Assembly: GCF_046244385.1 (NCBI RefSeq)
Contig: NZ_CP176366.1
Coordinates: 3,286,001-3,350,000, forward strand
Source of the DNA: Methanospirillum stamsii
GTDB taxonomy: Archaea; Halobacteriota; Methanomicrobia; Methanomicrobiales; Methanospirillaceae
Direction of reading: 5' to 3'
Length of the DNA stretch: 64,000 bases
The notes below the pieces were generated by a model, which saw only the letters and a program-made list of their open reading frames with translations, was not told where the DNA came from and did no database searches. The number at the start of each line of letters is the position of its first letter. The stretch's first letter is position 1. Both the position numbers and the translations under genes were made by a program. Shown here in pieces: positions 35,427 through 44,658 of this stretch.

Positions 35427-38400
35427 TCAAATTCCAATTTTCTTGATTAAATTACCCTTTAAATCATTATTTTTAGCGGTTACTTTAGAACCGGTATTTA
35501 AAATTCCAATCAATCCATTTTTCACGTTATTATCAGTAATAGTTACACGACAACCCGTATTTACGATACCAATTTCAGCATTTTTAATTGAGTTATCATC
35601 TATGGTAACATAGCATCCGGAATTAAAAATACCAATAAGTCCATTCTTAATCGAATTTTCATCAATAATAGCGTTTTTCCCTGTATTGACAATACCTAAA
35701 ATATTACATTTTAACTCGTTATCACTGATATGTGAACCAGTACCGGAGGAAATTATTCCGACACCATTGTTATTAACAGTATTACCACTGATTTCAGTAT
35801 TTTTGCCTGAAGAATCAATACCAACCAGACTATCTTTCACATTATTATTTATTATAGATGATGATGCACCAGTAGAGATGATTCCTGCCTCGTAATTTCC
35901 TACAACATCATTATTTGTAATAATGGCATCTGAACCATAGGATAAAATACCCATATCATTATGATATACCTTATTATCGTCAAGTAAAGCATTTAACCCA
36001 GATGATTTAATGCCAATATCATTATGATAGACTAAGTTTTCTGTGATATCAGCATCATTACCGGTTGATGTAATTCCAACTTTTGAATTATGGAATACAT
36101 GGTTTTCATTTATTGTTGCAGATGAACCGGTTGAATTGATACCATATTTGTTATGATGTACATTGTTTTCGGTAATAATTGCAGATGAACCGGTTGACTG
36201 TATACCCTCATAATTCTTGGAAACCTTATTTTTAATAATATCAGCAGAAGAACCAACAGACCTGATACCGATCTCTGAATTACTGTCAACGCAATTATTA
36301 CTGATTTCAGCATATTCACCAAGGGAATCGATGCCAAGATTATTATGTGTTACAACATTACCGCTTATATCAGCATACATGCCCGAAGAACCAATTCCAA
36401 CATCACTTCCCTTTACTACATTATCAGTGATTTCAGCATTGCGAGCTGACGAACTGATTCCGATATCTTTGTTATTAATCACACAGTTTTCATCGATTGT
36501 GACATCATCACCAAAGGAATTTATTCCAATCCCATTATCATATACCAGGTTTTGAGAGATTGATGCATTTATTCCACAGGATTTAATGCCCATTTCAAAG
36601 TTATTGATAACATAATTTCCATTGATTGTAGCATTATTTCCATTAGAAATTATACCAATCTTACCATTATTTTTCACGAGGTTTTCATTAATTGTTGCAC
36701 TTTCACCAATTGAACTGATACCATACTTATTGTTGATGACGGTATTACTATCAATAACTACAGAAGAACCAGTAGACCTGATACCATCATTATTATTCTG
36801 GACCAGATTGTCAGTAATAGTTGCAGAAGAGCCATAAGAATAGATTCCTGCATATCCATTCTGGACAGTGTTCTGGTTTATGGTTGCTGATGAACCACGA
36901 GAACGGATTCCAAGCTGTTCATTATCACTAACATAGTTATTCGAAATTTCAACATCCTTGCCAAGAGAATCAATACCAAGAATGTTTTCTTTCACAATAT
37001 TACTATTAATTTCAGCATTCGTTCCAGAAGAACCAATTCCAATTACATTTCCCTTTACAACATTTTCAATGATATCAGCATTGATGGCTGATGAACTGAT
37101 ACCGATATCAGTGTTATTAATCACACAATTCTCATCAATTGTGACATCATCACCAAAGGAATTTATTCCAATTCCATTATCATATACCAGGTTTTGAGAG
37201 ATTGATGCATTTATTCCACAGGATTTAATACCCATTTCAACGTTATTTAGAACATAATTTCCATTGATTGTAGCATTATTACCATTAGAAATTACACCAA
37301 TAATACCATTATTTTTCACGAGGTTTTCATTAATTGTTGCACTTTCACCAATTGAACTGATACCATACTTATTGTTGATGACGGTATTACTTGCAATGGC
37401 CACAGAAGGTCCGGTAGACCTGATACCATCATTATTATTCTGGACCAGATTGTCAGTAATAGTTGCAGAAGAGCCATAAGAATAGATTCCTGCATATCCA
37501 TTCTGGACAGTGTTCTGGTTTATGGTTGCTGATGAACCACGAGAACGGATTCCAAGCTGTTCATTATCACTAACATAGTTATTCGAAATTTCAACATCCT
37601 TGCCAAGAGAATCAATACCAAGAATATTTTCTTTCACAATATTATTAGTAATTTCAGCATTCGTTCCAGAAGAACCAATTCCAATAACATTTCCCTTAAC
37701 AACATTTTCAGTGATATCAGCATTGATGGCTGATGAACTGATACCGATATCAGTGTTATTAATCACACAATTCTCATCAATTGTGACATCATCACCAAAG
37801 GAATTTATTCCAATGCCATTATCAAATACCAGGTTTTGAGAGATTGATGCATTTATTCCACAGGATTTAATACCCATTTCAACGTTATTAAAAACATAAT
37901 TTCCATTGATTGTAGCATTATTACCATTAGAAATTACACCAATAATACCATTATTTTTCATGAGATTTTCATTAATTGTTGCACTTTCACCAATTGAACT
38001 GATACCATACTGATTCTCACTGACGGTATTACTATCAATAACTACAGAAGAATTAGTAGACCTGATACCATCATTATTATTCTGGACCAGATTGTCAGTA
38101 ATAGTTGCAGAAGAGCCGTAAGAATAGATTCCTGCATATCCATTTTGGACAGTGTTCTGGTTTATGGTTGCTGATGAACCACGAGAACGGATTCCAAGCT
38201 GTTCATTATCACTAACATAGTTATTTGAAATATTAACATCCTTGCCAAGAGAATCAATACCAAGAATGTTTTCTTTCACAATATTACTAGTAATTTCAGC
38301 ATTCGTTCCAGAAGAACCAATTCCAATAACACTTCCCTTAACGAAATTTTCAGTGATATCAGCATTGATGGCTGATGAGCTGATACCGATATCAGTGTTA

Positions 38401-39968
38401 TTAATCACACAATTCTCATCAATTGTGACATCATCACCAAAGGAATTTATTCCAATGCCATTATCATATACCAGGTTTTGAGAGATTGATGCATTTATTC
38501 CGCAGGATTTAATACCCATTTGAAAGTTAGTAATAACATAATTTCCATTGATTGTAGCATTATTACCATTAGAAATTACACCAATAATACCATTATTTTT
38601 CACGAGGTTTTCATTAATAGTTGCACTTTCACCAATTGAACTGACACCATATTGATTGTCAATGACGGTATTACTATCAATAAGTACAGAAGAACCAGTA
38701 GACCTGATACCATCATTATTATTCTGGACCAGATTGTCAGTAATAGTTGCAGAAGAGCCTTTAGATAAGACTCCACCATAATTATCTGATATTGTATTAT
38801 GATCTATCGTAGCAGCTGATCCAGTGGATTTTATTCCATAATAATTATCATTCACTGTATTATCAGTTATTGTAGAAGAAGAACCCGAAGTACTTACACC
38901 AATATCATAATTGCTTATTCCCGCGAAATTCTCCACTGTGACATCGTTGGCTGAAGACGTGATATCAATGCCTATTCCATTTCCAGAACCACTGATCGAG
39001 AATCCATTTCCATCTAGCGTAACTCCTGAAGCTGAAATTACAATACTAAAAGTAAAATCTTCTTCCGATTCATAATCTTCAGAGTTATAATTCTGATTTA
39101 TATAATATTCTTTATATGCTCCGGTAATTGTCCAGGTACCTAATGTATAAGTATAATCTTCAGTTTCTGTATCCACTACTAATTCAATAGAGCCTGATAT
39201 ATCGTTACTAACAACTTCATGGGCTCCATCGTCTTCAGGAACTAATGCTGCCTCATCAGGAACAACAGGACAAGAATCACCGGTACAAGAACCGTCAGTA
39301 ACCGATAAATTAGATCCATCATCTTCAGGAACTAAATCTTCCTCATCAGGGACAGCAGGACAAGAATCACCAATACATGGAGTTTCGTCTATACCGGAAT
39401 CATCATCTTCAGGTGCTAATGCTTCCTCATCAGGGACAGCAGGACACAAATCACCAGTGCATGTGGATTCGTCAATACTGGAATCATCATCTTCAGGTGC
39501 TAATGCTTCCTCATCAGGGACAGCAGGACACAAATCACCAGTGCATGTGGATTCGTCAATACTGGAATCATCATCTTCAGGTGCTAATGCTTCCTCATCA
39601 GGGACAGCAGGACAAGAATCACCAGTACATGGGCTTTCATCTATACTGGAACCATCATCTTCAGGTGCTAATATTTCCTCATTGGGGATAGCAGGACAAG
39701 AATCACCAGTACATGGGCTTTCGTCTATACTGGAACCATCATCTTCAGGTGCTAATATTTCCTCATTGGGGACAGCAGGACAAGAATCACCAGTACATGG
39801 GCTTTCGTGTGAACTACCACCACAGCCATCCGGATTGGTACAACCGCCATCATGACCGCCTGAACAGCCGCCGTGCCCTGAATTTGGATCTGTAGTTTCA
39901 CATGCTAGTACAATTCCTACTGTAAAAAGAAGCAGGAATATAATTAACAAAGATTTGAATAATTTCAT
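35427..39968 (-). CDS. Giant NosD-type right-handed beta-helix surface protein
   Basis: About 1513 residues. Start taken at ATG 39968, preceded by GGTGAAATC, which gives a proper signal peptide ('LFKSLLIIFLLLFTVGIVLA'); the earlier in-frame start at 39998 would overlap the upstream TPR gene. After a Cys/Gly/His-rich stretch come seven 28-residue repeats of the type 'CTGDSCPAVPDEEALAPEDD' (two Cys each, very acidic), a beta domain ('SIELVVDTETEDYTYTLGTW'), then some 55-60 beta-helix rungs of 21-22 residues ('GIGSSGTNAEITSNIV'). In the middle, ten-rung blocks of 214 residues are repeated about four times. There is no C-terminal membrane anchor. Likely an S-layer-associated or secreted adhesin-like protein. 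Forms an operon with the TPR gene 10 bases upstream. Confidence 0.85.
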   Translation of the reverse strand: MKLFKSLLIIFLLLFTVGIVLACETTDPNSGHGGCSGGHDGGCTNPDGCGGSSHESPCTGDSCPAVPNEEILAPEDDGSSIDESPCTGDSCPAIPNEEILAPEDDGSSIDESPCTGDSCPAVPDEEALAPEDDDSSIDESTCTGDLCPAVPDEEALAPEDDDSSIDESTCTGDLCPAVPDEEALAPEDDDSGIDETPCIGDSCPAVPDEEDLVPEDDGSNLSVTDGSCTGDSCPVVPDEAALVPEDDGAHEVVSNDISGSIELVVDTETEDYTYTLGTWTITGAYKEYYINQNYNSEDYESEEDFTFSIVISASGVTLDGNGFSISGSGNGIGIDITSSANDVTVENFAGISNYDIGVSTSGSSSTITDNTVNDNYYGIKSTGSAATIDHNTISDNYGGVLSKGSSATITDNLVQNNNDGIRSTGSSVLIDSNTVIDNQYGVSSIGESATINENLVKNNGIIGVISNGNNATINGNYVITNFQMGIKSCGINASISQNLVYDNGIGINSFGDDVTIDENCVINNTDIGISSSAINADITENFVKGSVIGIGSSGTNAEITSNIVKENILGIDSLGKDVNISNNYVSDNEQLGIRSRGSSATINQNTVQNGYAGIYSYGSSATITDNLVQNNNDGIRSTNSSVVIDSNTVSENQYGISSIGESATINENLMKNNGIIGVISNGNNATINGNYVFNNVEMGIKSCGINASISQNLVFDNGIGINSFGDDVTIDENCVINNTDIGISSSAINADITENVVKGNVIGIGSSGTNAEITNNIVKENILGIDSLGKDVEISNNYVSDNEQLGIRSRGSSATINQNTVQNGYAGIYSYGSSATITDNLVQNNNDGIRSTGPSVAIASNTVINNKYGISSIGESATINENLVKNNGIIGVISNGNNATINGNYVLNNVEMGIKSCGINASISQNLVYDNGIGINSFGDDVTIDENCVINNTDIGISSSAINADIIENVVKGNVIGIGSSGTNAEINSNIVKENILGIDSLGKDVEISNNYVSDNEQLGIRSRGSSATINQNTVQNGYAGIYSYGSSATITDNLVQNNNDGIRSTGSSVVIDSNTVINNKYGISSIGESATINENLVKNNGKIGIISNGNNATINGNYVINNFEMGIKSCGINASISQNLVYDNGIGINSFGDDVTIDENCVINNKDIGISSSARNAEITDNVVKGSDVGIGSSGMYADISGNVVTHNNLGIDSLGEYAEISNNCVDSNSEIGIRSVGSSADIIKNKVSKNYEGIQSTGSSAIITENNVHHNKYGINSTGSSATINENHVFHNSKVGITSTGNDADITENLVYHNDIGIKSSGLNALLDDNKVYHNDMGILSYGSDAIITNNDVVGNYEAGIISTGASSSIINNNVKDSLVGIDSSGKNTEISGNTVNNNGVGIISSGTGSHISDNELKCNILGIVNTGKNAIIDENSIKNGLIGIFNSGCYVTIDDNSIKNAEIGIVNTGCRVTITDNNVKNGLIGILNTGSKVTAKNNDLKGNLIKKIGI
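36220..38790. repeat. Four tandem 642-bp repeats inside the beta-helix gene
   Basis: The same sequence block recurs with exact 642-base spacing (for example the CCATACT/CCATAT anchor at 36721, 37363, 38005 and 38647), equal to 214 codons or ten beta-helix rungs. The copies differ at only scattered bases, so expansion is recent or maintained by gene conversion. Copy number is likely variable between strains (inference). Confidence 0.85.
39225..39810. repeat. Seven 84-bp repeats encoding the Cys/acidic N-terminal region
   Basis: Period of 84 bases (28 codons). For instance GTGCATGTGG occurs at 39457 and 39541 with the intervening sequence repeated without change. Each unit encodes a C-x4-C pair and an EDD-rich tail. 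The outer copies have diverged more than the central ones. Confidence 0.85.
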
Positions 39969-39978
39969 GATTTCACCA

Positions 39979-40842
39979 CTATGATTGATTTGTTCCACTC
40001 ATTCTCTCGAGATTGTTAAGATATGTCTGTGCATTTGATATCCCATCGGGATCATGACTGACAGCCATTTGAAAAGCAGCTTTAGCTTTATCATACTCAC
40101 CTTGAGTAACATAGAGGACACCTAAATTAGTATAAGCCATAATAGCACCACCTGTATCCAATTCAATTGCCTTTAAAAATGCATTTTCCGCTTCAATAGT
40201 GTCGTTTTGCATAAAAGCCACCGCTCCAATTCCTGTATAGACATCGGGAGCAGTTTGAACAGTTGCATAGTTTTCTCCTTCCAAAAAAGTAGTCCTCGCC
40301 TCATCTAGTTTTCCAAGAGAAGAAAGAATATTCCCTTTTCTAACTAAAGCATCAGCAAAAAATTCACGGTTTTTACTTGTTACCTTTTCATAACTGGTAA
40401 GGGCATCATCAATTCTCCCAAGTTTTTCCTGGACGGCCCCAAGATTAATCCAACTCCGGAAATATTCAGGATTTGAAATTACTGCTTTTTCATAATATTT
40501 TGATGCATTTTCCAAATCACCCAAAGCAACATAACAAGTACCAATATTATTGAAAATTGGTGCTTGGTCTGATCCCTCATAATCATCAACCTCTTGGGTA
40601 AATGCTGCCAGTGCCCCGGAATAATCTCCAATTGTCAATAAATCCATTCCGGAATCAGCATTAACACAGAAAACTAGTATAATAAGCGCTAAAAAAAGAA
40701 TTAAAATCCCTTTTATTCTTATGATATTAAAAAAAGAATTTCCATTAAGGCATCCACTATCAGATGTTTTTAAGATGTTTTTATCCTGAATTTGAAAGGT
40801 ATTAATTATTTCAGTCATATCAGTAATAAGATAACATTCCAT
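39979..40842 (-). CDS. TPR protein with N-terminal membrane anchor
   Basis: 287 residues. A hydrophobic segment at about residues 40-58 ('GILILFLALIILVFCVNA') may be an uncleaved anchor or signal. It is followed by about six TPR units ('LTIGDYSGALAAFTQEVDDYEGSDQAPIFNNIGTCYVALGDLENASKYYEKAV'). The N-terminus before the anchor is unusually long; starts at 40842 or 40818 (ATG) are both possible. It is the promoter-proximal gene of the pair with the beta-helix protein, and may be its assembly or export partner (inference). The mature part probably lies outside the cytoplasm. Confidence 0.75.
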   Translation of the reverse strand: MECYLITDMTEIINTFQIQDKNILKTSDSGCLNGNSFFNIIRIKGILILFLALIILVFCVNADSGMDLLTIGDYSGALAAFTQEVDDYEGSDQAPIFNNIGTCYVALGDLENASKYYEKAVISNPEYFRSWINLGAVQEKLGRIDDALTSYEKVTSKNREFFADALVRKGNILSSLGKLDEARTTFLEGENYATVQTAPDVYTGIGAVAFMQNDTIEAENAFLKAIELDTGGAIMAYTNLGVLYVTQGEYDKAKAAFQMAVSHDPDGISNAQTYLNNLERMSGTNQS

Positions 40843-40857
40843 TGTTTATTTTATTCA

Positions 40858-40869
40858 TATATAAAAACT
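40858..40869 (-). promoter_or_regulatory. TATA-box-like promoter of the TPR/beta-helix operon
   Basis: On the minus strand GTTTTTATATATG lies about 16-27 bases upstream of ATG 40842, fitting an archaeal TATA box with a very short leader. If this is the promoter, the downstream start at 40818 is more plausible. Confidence 0.4.
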
Positions 40870-41274
40870 TTGAAATGAATAATTTTTATGGACTGCTTAT
40901 TTAAATCATAGATTTGAGCCTTAAATGTAAAAAATTTAGCAAATAATTAGTTTGAATATTACTATTGCCTAAATGCCATATGGCCATAAATTTATCATAC
41001 GATTATTATAAAAAAAGAAAATAATATTTAAAAAATTAAAATCAGAATAATTAATCTTAAAATTTTTATTTCAGTGCAAAACAGTGGCCCAGGTTTAATT
41101 TTAACATGAGTCCCAATCTACTGTAAAGTTTTCTGCATACACACACATGATAACCGTATTGAAAAATATAATTATGATAAAAAAAATGTAATTGAATCAA
41201 CCATACTTAATTTTTTAAATTTCAATAAAAAAAAATTCTTGATTTTATTGAACATGAAATATACTCATCATGAT
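40870..41274. other. AT-rich intergenic region
   Basis: About 400 bases between the end of the RiPP-type operon and the start of the TPR operon. Very AT-rich with several A- and T-runs (for example a run of A at about 41228-41236). No coding potential, no structured RNA and no repeat noticed. It probably contains upstream promoter elements of the TPR operon and the 3' untranslated end of the 41275 gene. Confidence 0.5.
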
Positions 41275-42834
41275 TCATTCTAATTCAATACCATTAGAAG
41301 TTGATGTTTCAATAATGGGAAGATCTTTCTTTTGAAAAAATATACTGAATGGAAATTTAATTCTCCAGAATTTCCTGTCAGTATTATATTCTCCGATTTC
41401 GTACTTACCAATAAATAATCTAATTACGATAAAATTTCGGGTAAAATACATAATATATCTTAATTTTATAAATTTTTGTAAAAATAAATTATATAAACCT
41501 AAATATCGGGTATTAATTTTACTTTTTTGAATTATTCTTTGTAATAAAATAGTTATTTTTTTTCGAATGAGAACCTTCCAGCGTGTATAAATACCAATTA
41601 TTCCAAAAGAAATTTTATAGTATTTATCTTTACGTATTACACCAACCACATATCCTGTAAGCAATTCACGAGTCAAAAAATAATCATCAGGTTCTTTGTT
41701 ATTATCTCCCTGGGTCAAATATCCATCAGAACGAATACCGATGATCCGATGAGTAACTTGTTTTTCACCATTAGGTGGATTAAAACAGATAATATCACCA
41801 ATTGATGGATTTCTATTCTTATATGGTACAACATCTAATAAATCCAAGGGAAGCAAAGTGGGATACATACTATATCCTGAAAAAAGAATTGGAATATGCC
41901 CATCAGAAAAAATTTCTGAACTTGTTGCAGGCACTTTTGAAGGTTTATTCTGGTTTAAAAAGGCGTTCTCCTCATATATATCATCTTGATTACTTTTTAA
42001 TTCAGTAATAATTAGTTCGATAGATTCCCAGAATTTTCCGGAAAGAGTGTTTTGTAAAAGATATATCGGAACTGATGTAATAAAGTCCCCAACATTTTTT
42101 ATTTCTTTTTTATAAACTTCTCTAATGTTATTGGGTTCACGAAAATTATGTTCACATCTTTTGAACATATGCTGAATGCATTCAAAAACCATAATAAATT
42201 TATTATGTAATTGAATTTTTTCAACTAAATCAATATCGGATTGTTTAAGAAAAAAAAGTCCCTTTAGAGGAACACTTTTTTTTGTATCCCATTTTCCGCC
42301 AGTTCCATTATTAAAAAAAGTACTCCACGTTGGCCATGGATGGGCATGATATGAACCATTATCGTGTTTCAATATAAGCGTTGCATCGTCACTTAAAGAA
42401 CACCATGGGGGAGGAATTCTTTTACTTGCGGTCGATTTTCCAATCCCGCTTGGTCCGGAAAGAACAATTCCACATCCATTTTTTTCAATGAGAGCTCCAT
42501 GAATTAAAAATCCCCCATATGGAATAAAGTATGAAGCTATTCCAAATGCACAACTTGCAATTTTATTCATTTTTTTATCAATATCATCAAAAGGATATAT
42601 TGCAAATAATTTAGGGGAATCTTCGGAGAAATTTATAAGAGGAAAAAAACCGTATGATTCCTGGATACTAAAAATAATTTTTCTTCCAGTACTTGATTTC
42701 TGTAGTGACATAATATCTGCAAGGATTTCTAATAATTCAGATTCCTCTTTACCTGCAGGAATTAATATGAATTGATTGTTAAATAGAAAAGGGATAGAAT
42801 AATTATTAGAAAAACATGTTTCTATTTTTACCAT
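41275..42834 (-). CDS. Fusion of HPr-kinase-like ATPase and S26 signal peptidase (RiPP operon)
   Basis: 519 residues in one open frame. N-terminal half: an HPr-kinase/ScmC-like P-loop domain with 'FLIHGALIEKNGCGIVLSGPSGIGKSTASKRI' (Walker A at residues 126-134), 'CSLSDDATLI' (146-154) and 'HAHPWPTWS'. After a linker (about 280-310) comes a signal-peptidase I/S26 domain: 'FSGYSMYPTLLPLDLLDVVPY' with nucleophile Ser322, 'SIGDIICFNPP', 'VTHRIIGI' with His362 in place of the bacterial Lys (archaeal/ER-type Ser-His dyad) and 'YLTQGDNN'. About 115 basic, partly hydrophobic residues follow. It is the last gene of the operon, 63 bases after the precursor gene. I infer leader cleavage by the second domain; the ATPase substrate is unknown. 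Confidence 0.85.
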   Translation of the reverse strand: MVKIETCFSNNYSIPFLFNNQFILIPAGKEESELLEILADIMSLQKSSTGRKIIFSIQESYGFFPLINFSEDSPKLFAIYPFDDIDKKMNKIASCAFGIASYFIPYGGFLIHGALIEKNGCGIVLSGPSGIGKSTASKRIPPPWCSLSDDATLILKHDNGSYHAHPWPTWSTFFNNGTGGKWDTKKSVPLKGLFFLKQSDIDLVEKIQLHNKFIMVFECIQHMFKRCEHNFREPNNIREVYKKEIKNVGDFITSVPIYLLQNTLSGKFWESIELIITELKSNQDDIYEENAFLNQNKPSKVPATSSEIFSDGHIPILFSGYSMYPTLLPLDLLDVVPYKNRNPSIGDIICFNPPNGEKQVTHRIIGIRSDGYLTQGDNNKEPDDYFLTRELLTGYVVGVIRKDKYYKISFGIIGIYTRWKVLIRKKITILLQRIIQKSKINTRYLGLYNLFLQKFIKLRYIMYFTRNFIVIRLFIGKYEIGEYNTDRKFWRIKFPFSIFFQKKDLPIIETSTSNGIELE

Positions 42835-42897
42835 CTAATTAAAAAGAGCGTTTAGAATTAAAAATATCTAGGTGATTAGATATGGCGCAATAATTAA

Positions 42898-43086
42898 TTA
42901 TGTTGAAACGCCATATTGTTGACAAGTAGTACAACCAGGACAGTTAGTATCATCGTAAGACGAACCACATTCCGCAGCCTTACCAGCAAAACATTCTTGA
43001 TTTGTCCCCCTTGCTTTATTGATCATATCCATGTTACATATTTCAGGTGGGACATATTTTGGTTTAGTTCCCTTTTTGTTATCCAT
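42898..43086 (-). CDS. Cys-rich RiPP precursor peptide (predicted)
   Basis: 62 residues, ATG at 43086, located between the radical SAM gene and the kinase/peptidase gene on the same strand. The leader is short and basic (MDNKKGTKPK) followed by Y11-V-P-P-E-I16, which fits the YxxPx(L/I) motif that PqqD-like recognition domains bind in lasso and related leaders. The rest holds six cysteines: C17, C32, C40, C49, C52 and C55, the last three spaced as CPGCTTC. There is no signal peptide or transmembrane helix. No homologous family is recognised, so it is called from size, position and composition. It might alternatively be a small metal-binding protein. Confidence 0.72.
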   Translation of the reverse strand: MDNKKGTKPKYVPPEICNMDMINKARGTNQECFAGKAAECGSSYDDTNCPGCTTCQQYGVST

Positions 43087-43136
43087 ATAGAAATCACTAA
43101 TTCTTATTTGATGTTTTAATATTAATTACTTACGTT

Positions 43137-44306
43137 TCATTGAACGTTTTTACCATAATTATCTTTGAAAGGATTTGAATTATCTACAATCTGCTTGAAA
43201 TTTTTAAAACAACTGAATGAATCAACTCCAAAAATCCTGCCTTCATTTTCAGATAATATGCCCGGACATCCACCATCACAATATTGCATATATTTACATC
43301 CATCACAGTCGGGTAGTAAAGATAAAGGAAAATATGTAAGTATCCTAATTGAATTTAATGAAGGAGATTTTAACCAGATATCCTTAATTGGATGTTTTCC
43401 GATTACTCCAATTATCATGTATGAAAGACGATCACAAGGAACCATTGTTCCATCGTTTAATACAGTGAGGTGAGAAAAACCAGCTCCACAGCAACTATGG
43501 TATCCTGGTTTAAAATTAGAACTATTATCTTTTGATTCTTTTCCGTTACTATTATCTGTAATACGTAAAAATTTTTTAATATTCCCATTAAATTTAATTC
43601 TTTCTTTGTATTTAATTTCAAGCTCCCTTGCAATTAATATAACATTTGCTAATTCATCAAATGATAAAGCAATATCCTGTTCATTTCGTCTGGCGCTACC
43701 AATTACTGCAGTCTCCATTATACTGATAAAATTAACGCCAATATCATCAAGAAGGAAACGGGCAACATTTGATAAATCATGAATATTATATCTATTAACC
43801 GTAACCCTGACTTTTACAGGAAATCCTGCATCTTTTAGCCGTATGAGTCCCTCAATAGATTTATCAAAACTGCCTGGTCGTGATCGGTTATGAATATCAG
43901 CACATGACCCATCTATTGAAATCTGTATCGAATCAAGTCTGATTTTTCTTTTATTCTTTGATAATTCCTGAATTATTTTTTCAGAAATTAGAGTGCCATT
44001 AGATAAAATTGAATATCGCATTTTATTTTTAATAATACCATCAATAAGCAAAAAAAGATCAGAACGCAGAAATACTTCACCACCGGAAAGAGTGACTCTT
44101 TGCACACACAGACTTCCAAGTTCATCAAAAAAATCAAGCCATTGTTCAGTGGGCAGATCTTTTCTCTTATTTACATCTGAAATATAACAATATTGACATG
44201 AGAGATTACAATGACCTGTTAAAATTATATCTGCTTTAAGTGGAGCAGGTAGAATTCCTTCAGGAGGAATAGTCATATCAGGAATACAAAATTCAGTTTG
44301 TTTCAC
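43137..44306 (-). CDS. Radical SAM/SPASM peptide maturase
   Basis: 389 residues. The [4Fe-4S] SAM motif CNLSCQYC (C33, C37, C40; Cx3Cx2C) is followed by 'VTLSGGEVFLR' (GGE motif) and 'SILSNGTLI'. The C-terminal SPASM region holds auxiliary-cluster cysteines ('HSCCGAGFSHLTVLNDGTMVPCDRL', 'PDCDGCKYMQYCDGGCPG', 'SFSCFKNF'). Such enzymes install thioether, C-C or other crosslinks in peptides. The start overlaps the upstream PqqD-like gene by 14 bases, and the Cys-rich peptide gene follows 50 bases downstream, which makes it the likely modifying enzyme of that peptide. Crosslink type cannot be read from sequence. Confidence 0.92.
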   Translation of the reverse strand: MKQTEFCIPDMTIPPEGILPAPLKADIILTGHCNLSCQYCYISDVNKRKDLPTEQWLDFFDELGSLCVQRVTLSGGEVFLRSDLFLLIDGIIKNKMRYSILSNGTLISEKIIQELSKNKRKIRLDSIQISIDGSCADIHNRSRPGSFDKSIEGLIRLKDAGFPVKVRVTVNRYNIHDLSNVARFLLDDIGVNFISIMETAVIGSARRNEQDIALSFDELANVILIARELEIKYKERIKFNGNIKKFLRITDNSNGKESKDNSSNFKPGYHSCCGAGFSHLTVLNDGTMVPCDRLSYMIIGVIGKHPIKDIWLKSPSLNSIRILTYFPLSLLPDCDGCKYMQYCDGGCPGILSENEGRIFGVDSFSCFKNFKQIVDNSNPFKDNYGKNVQ

Positions 44307-44631
44307 AATCTACCTCGATAAGAAAGTCATGAGATATGTTAGAAATAAATTGATTAATATCAGATAAGATTGCATCATCTGAGGGGCAGTCAGAAAATAT
44401 TGTCTGAAGGTACTGAGAAATATCAATTATGTTGTGTGGTTCATTGAGAAAATCCCATATCAATATTCCAGTCCCATTAATGGGAAGTTCCTTATCGATA
44501 TCCGGATTAAATAAAAAAGCTAAATCTGATTTATCCTTTCGGCAACTAACAACAGGATTATTCATATAAACTGTTGAATTGGAAACTTTATCTTTTTGTT
44601 TCACGCTCTCTTTAATCTCTGATTTTTTCAT
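44293..44631 (-). CDS. PqqD-like peptide recognition protein (second copy)
   Basis: 112 residues with the PqqD pattern after a charged 15-residue N-terminus: 'NPVVSCRKDKSDLAFLFNPDIDKELPINGTGILIWDFLNEPHNIIDI', then a helical part with 'DINQFISNISHDFLIEVD'. The core 'LPINGTGILIWDFL' corresponds to the 'LN.TG..IW' stretch of PqqD. PqqD-type RRE domains bind the leader of the precursor and present it to the radical SAM enzyme. The 14-base overlap with the radical SAM gene fits that pairing. Confidence 0.83.
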   Translation of the reverse strand: MKKSEIKESVKQKDKVSNSTVYMNNPVVSCRKDKSDLAFLFNPDIDKELPINGTGILIWDFLNEPHNIIDISQYLQTIFSDCPSDDAILSDINQFISNISHDFLIEVDCETN

Positions 44632-44658
44632 TGTTTATCCTGCTTATGTAGAAAATGA

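Noticed and set aside
36220..39810. Regular DNA repeats that could suggest a CRISPR array
   Set aside because: The periods are 642 and 84 bases, all in frame inside one coding region, with no unique spacers and no cas genes nearby.
35407..39895. Many plus-strand open frames of 60-132 codons across the beta-helix gene
   Set aside because: They repeat with the 642- and 84-base periods of the minus-strand gene and have low-complexity content. They are mirror frames of the repeats, not genes.
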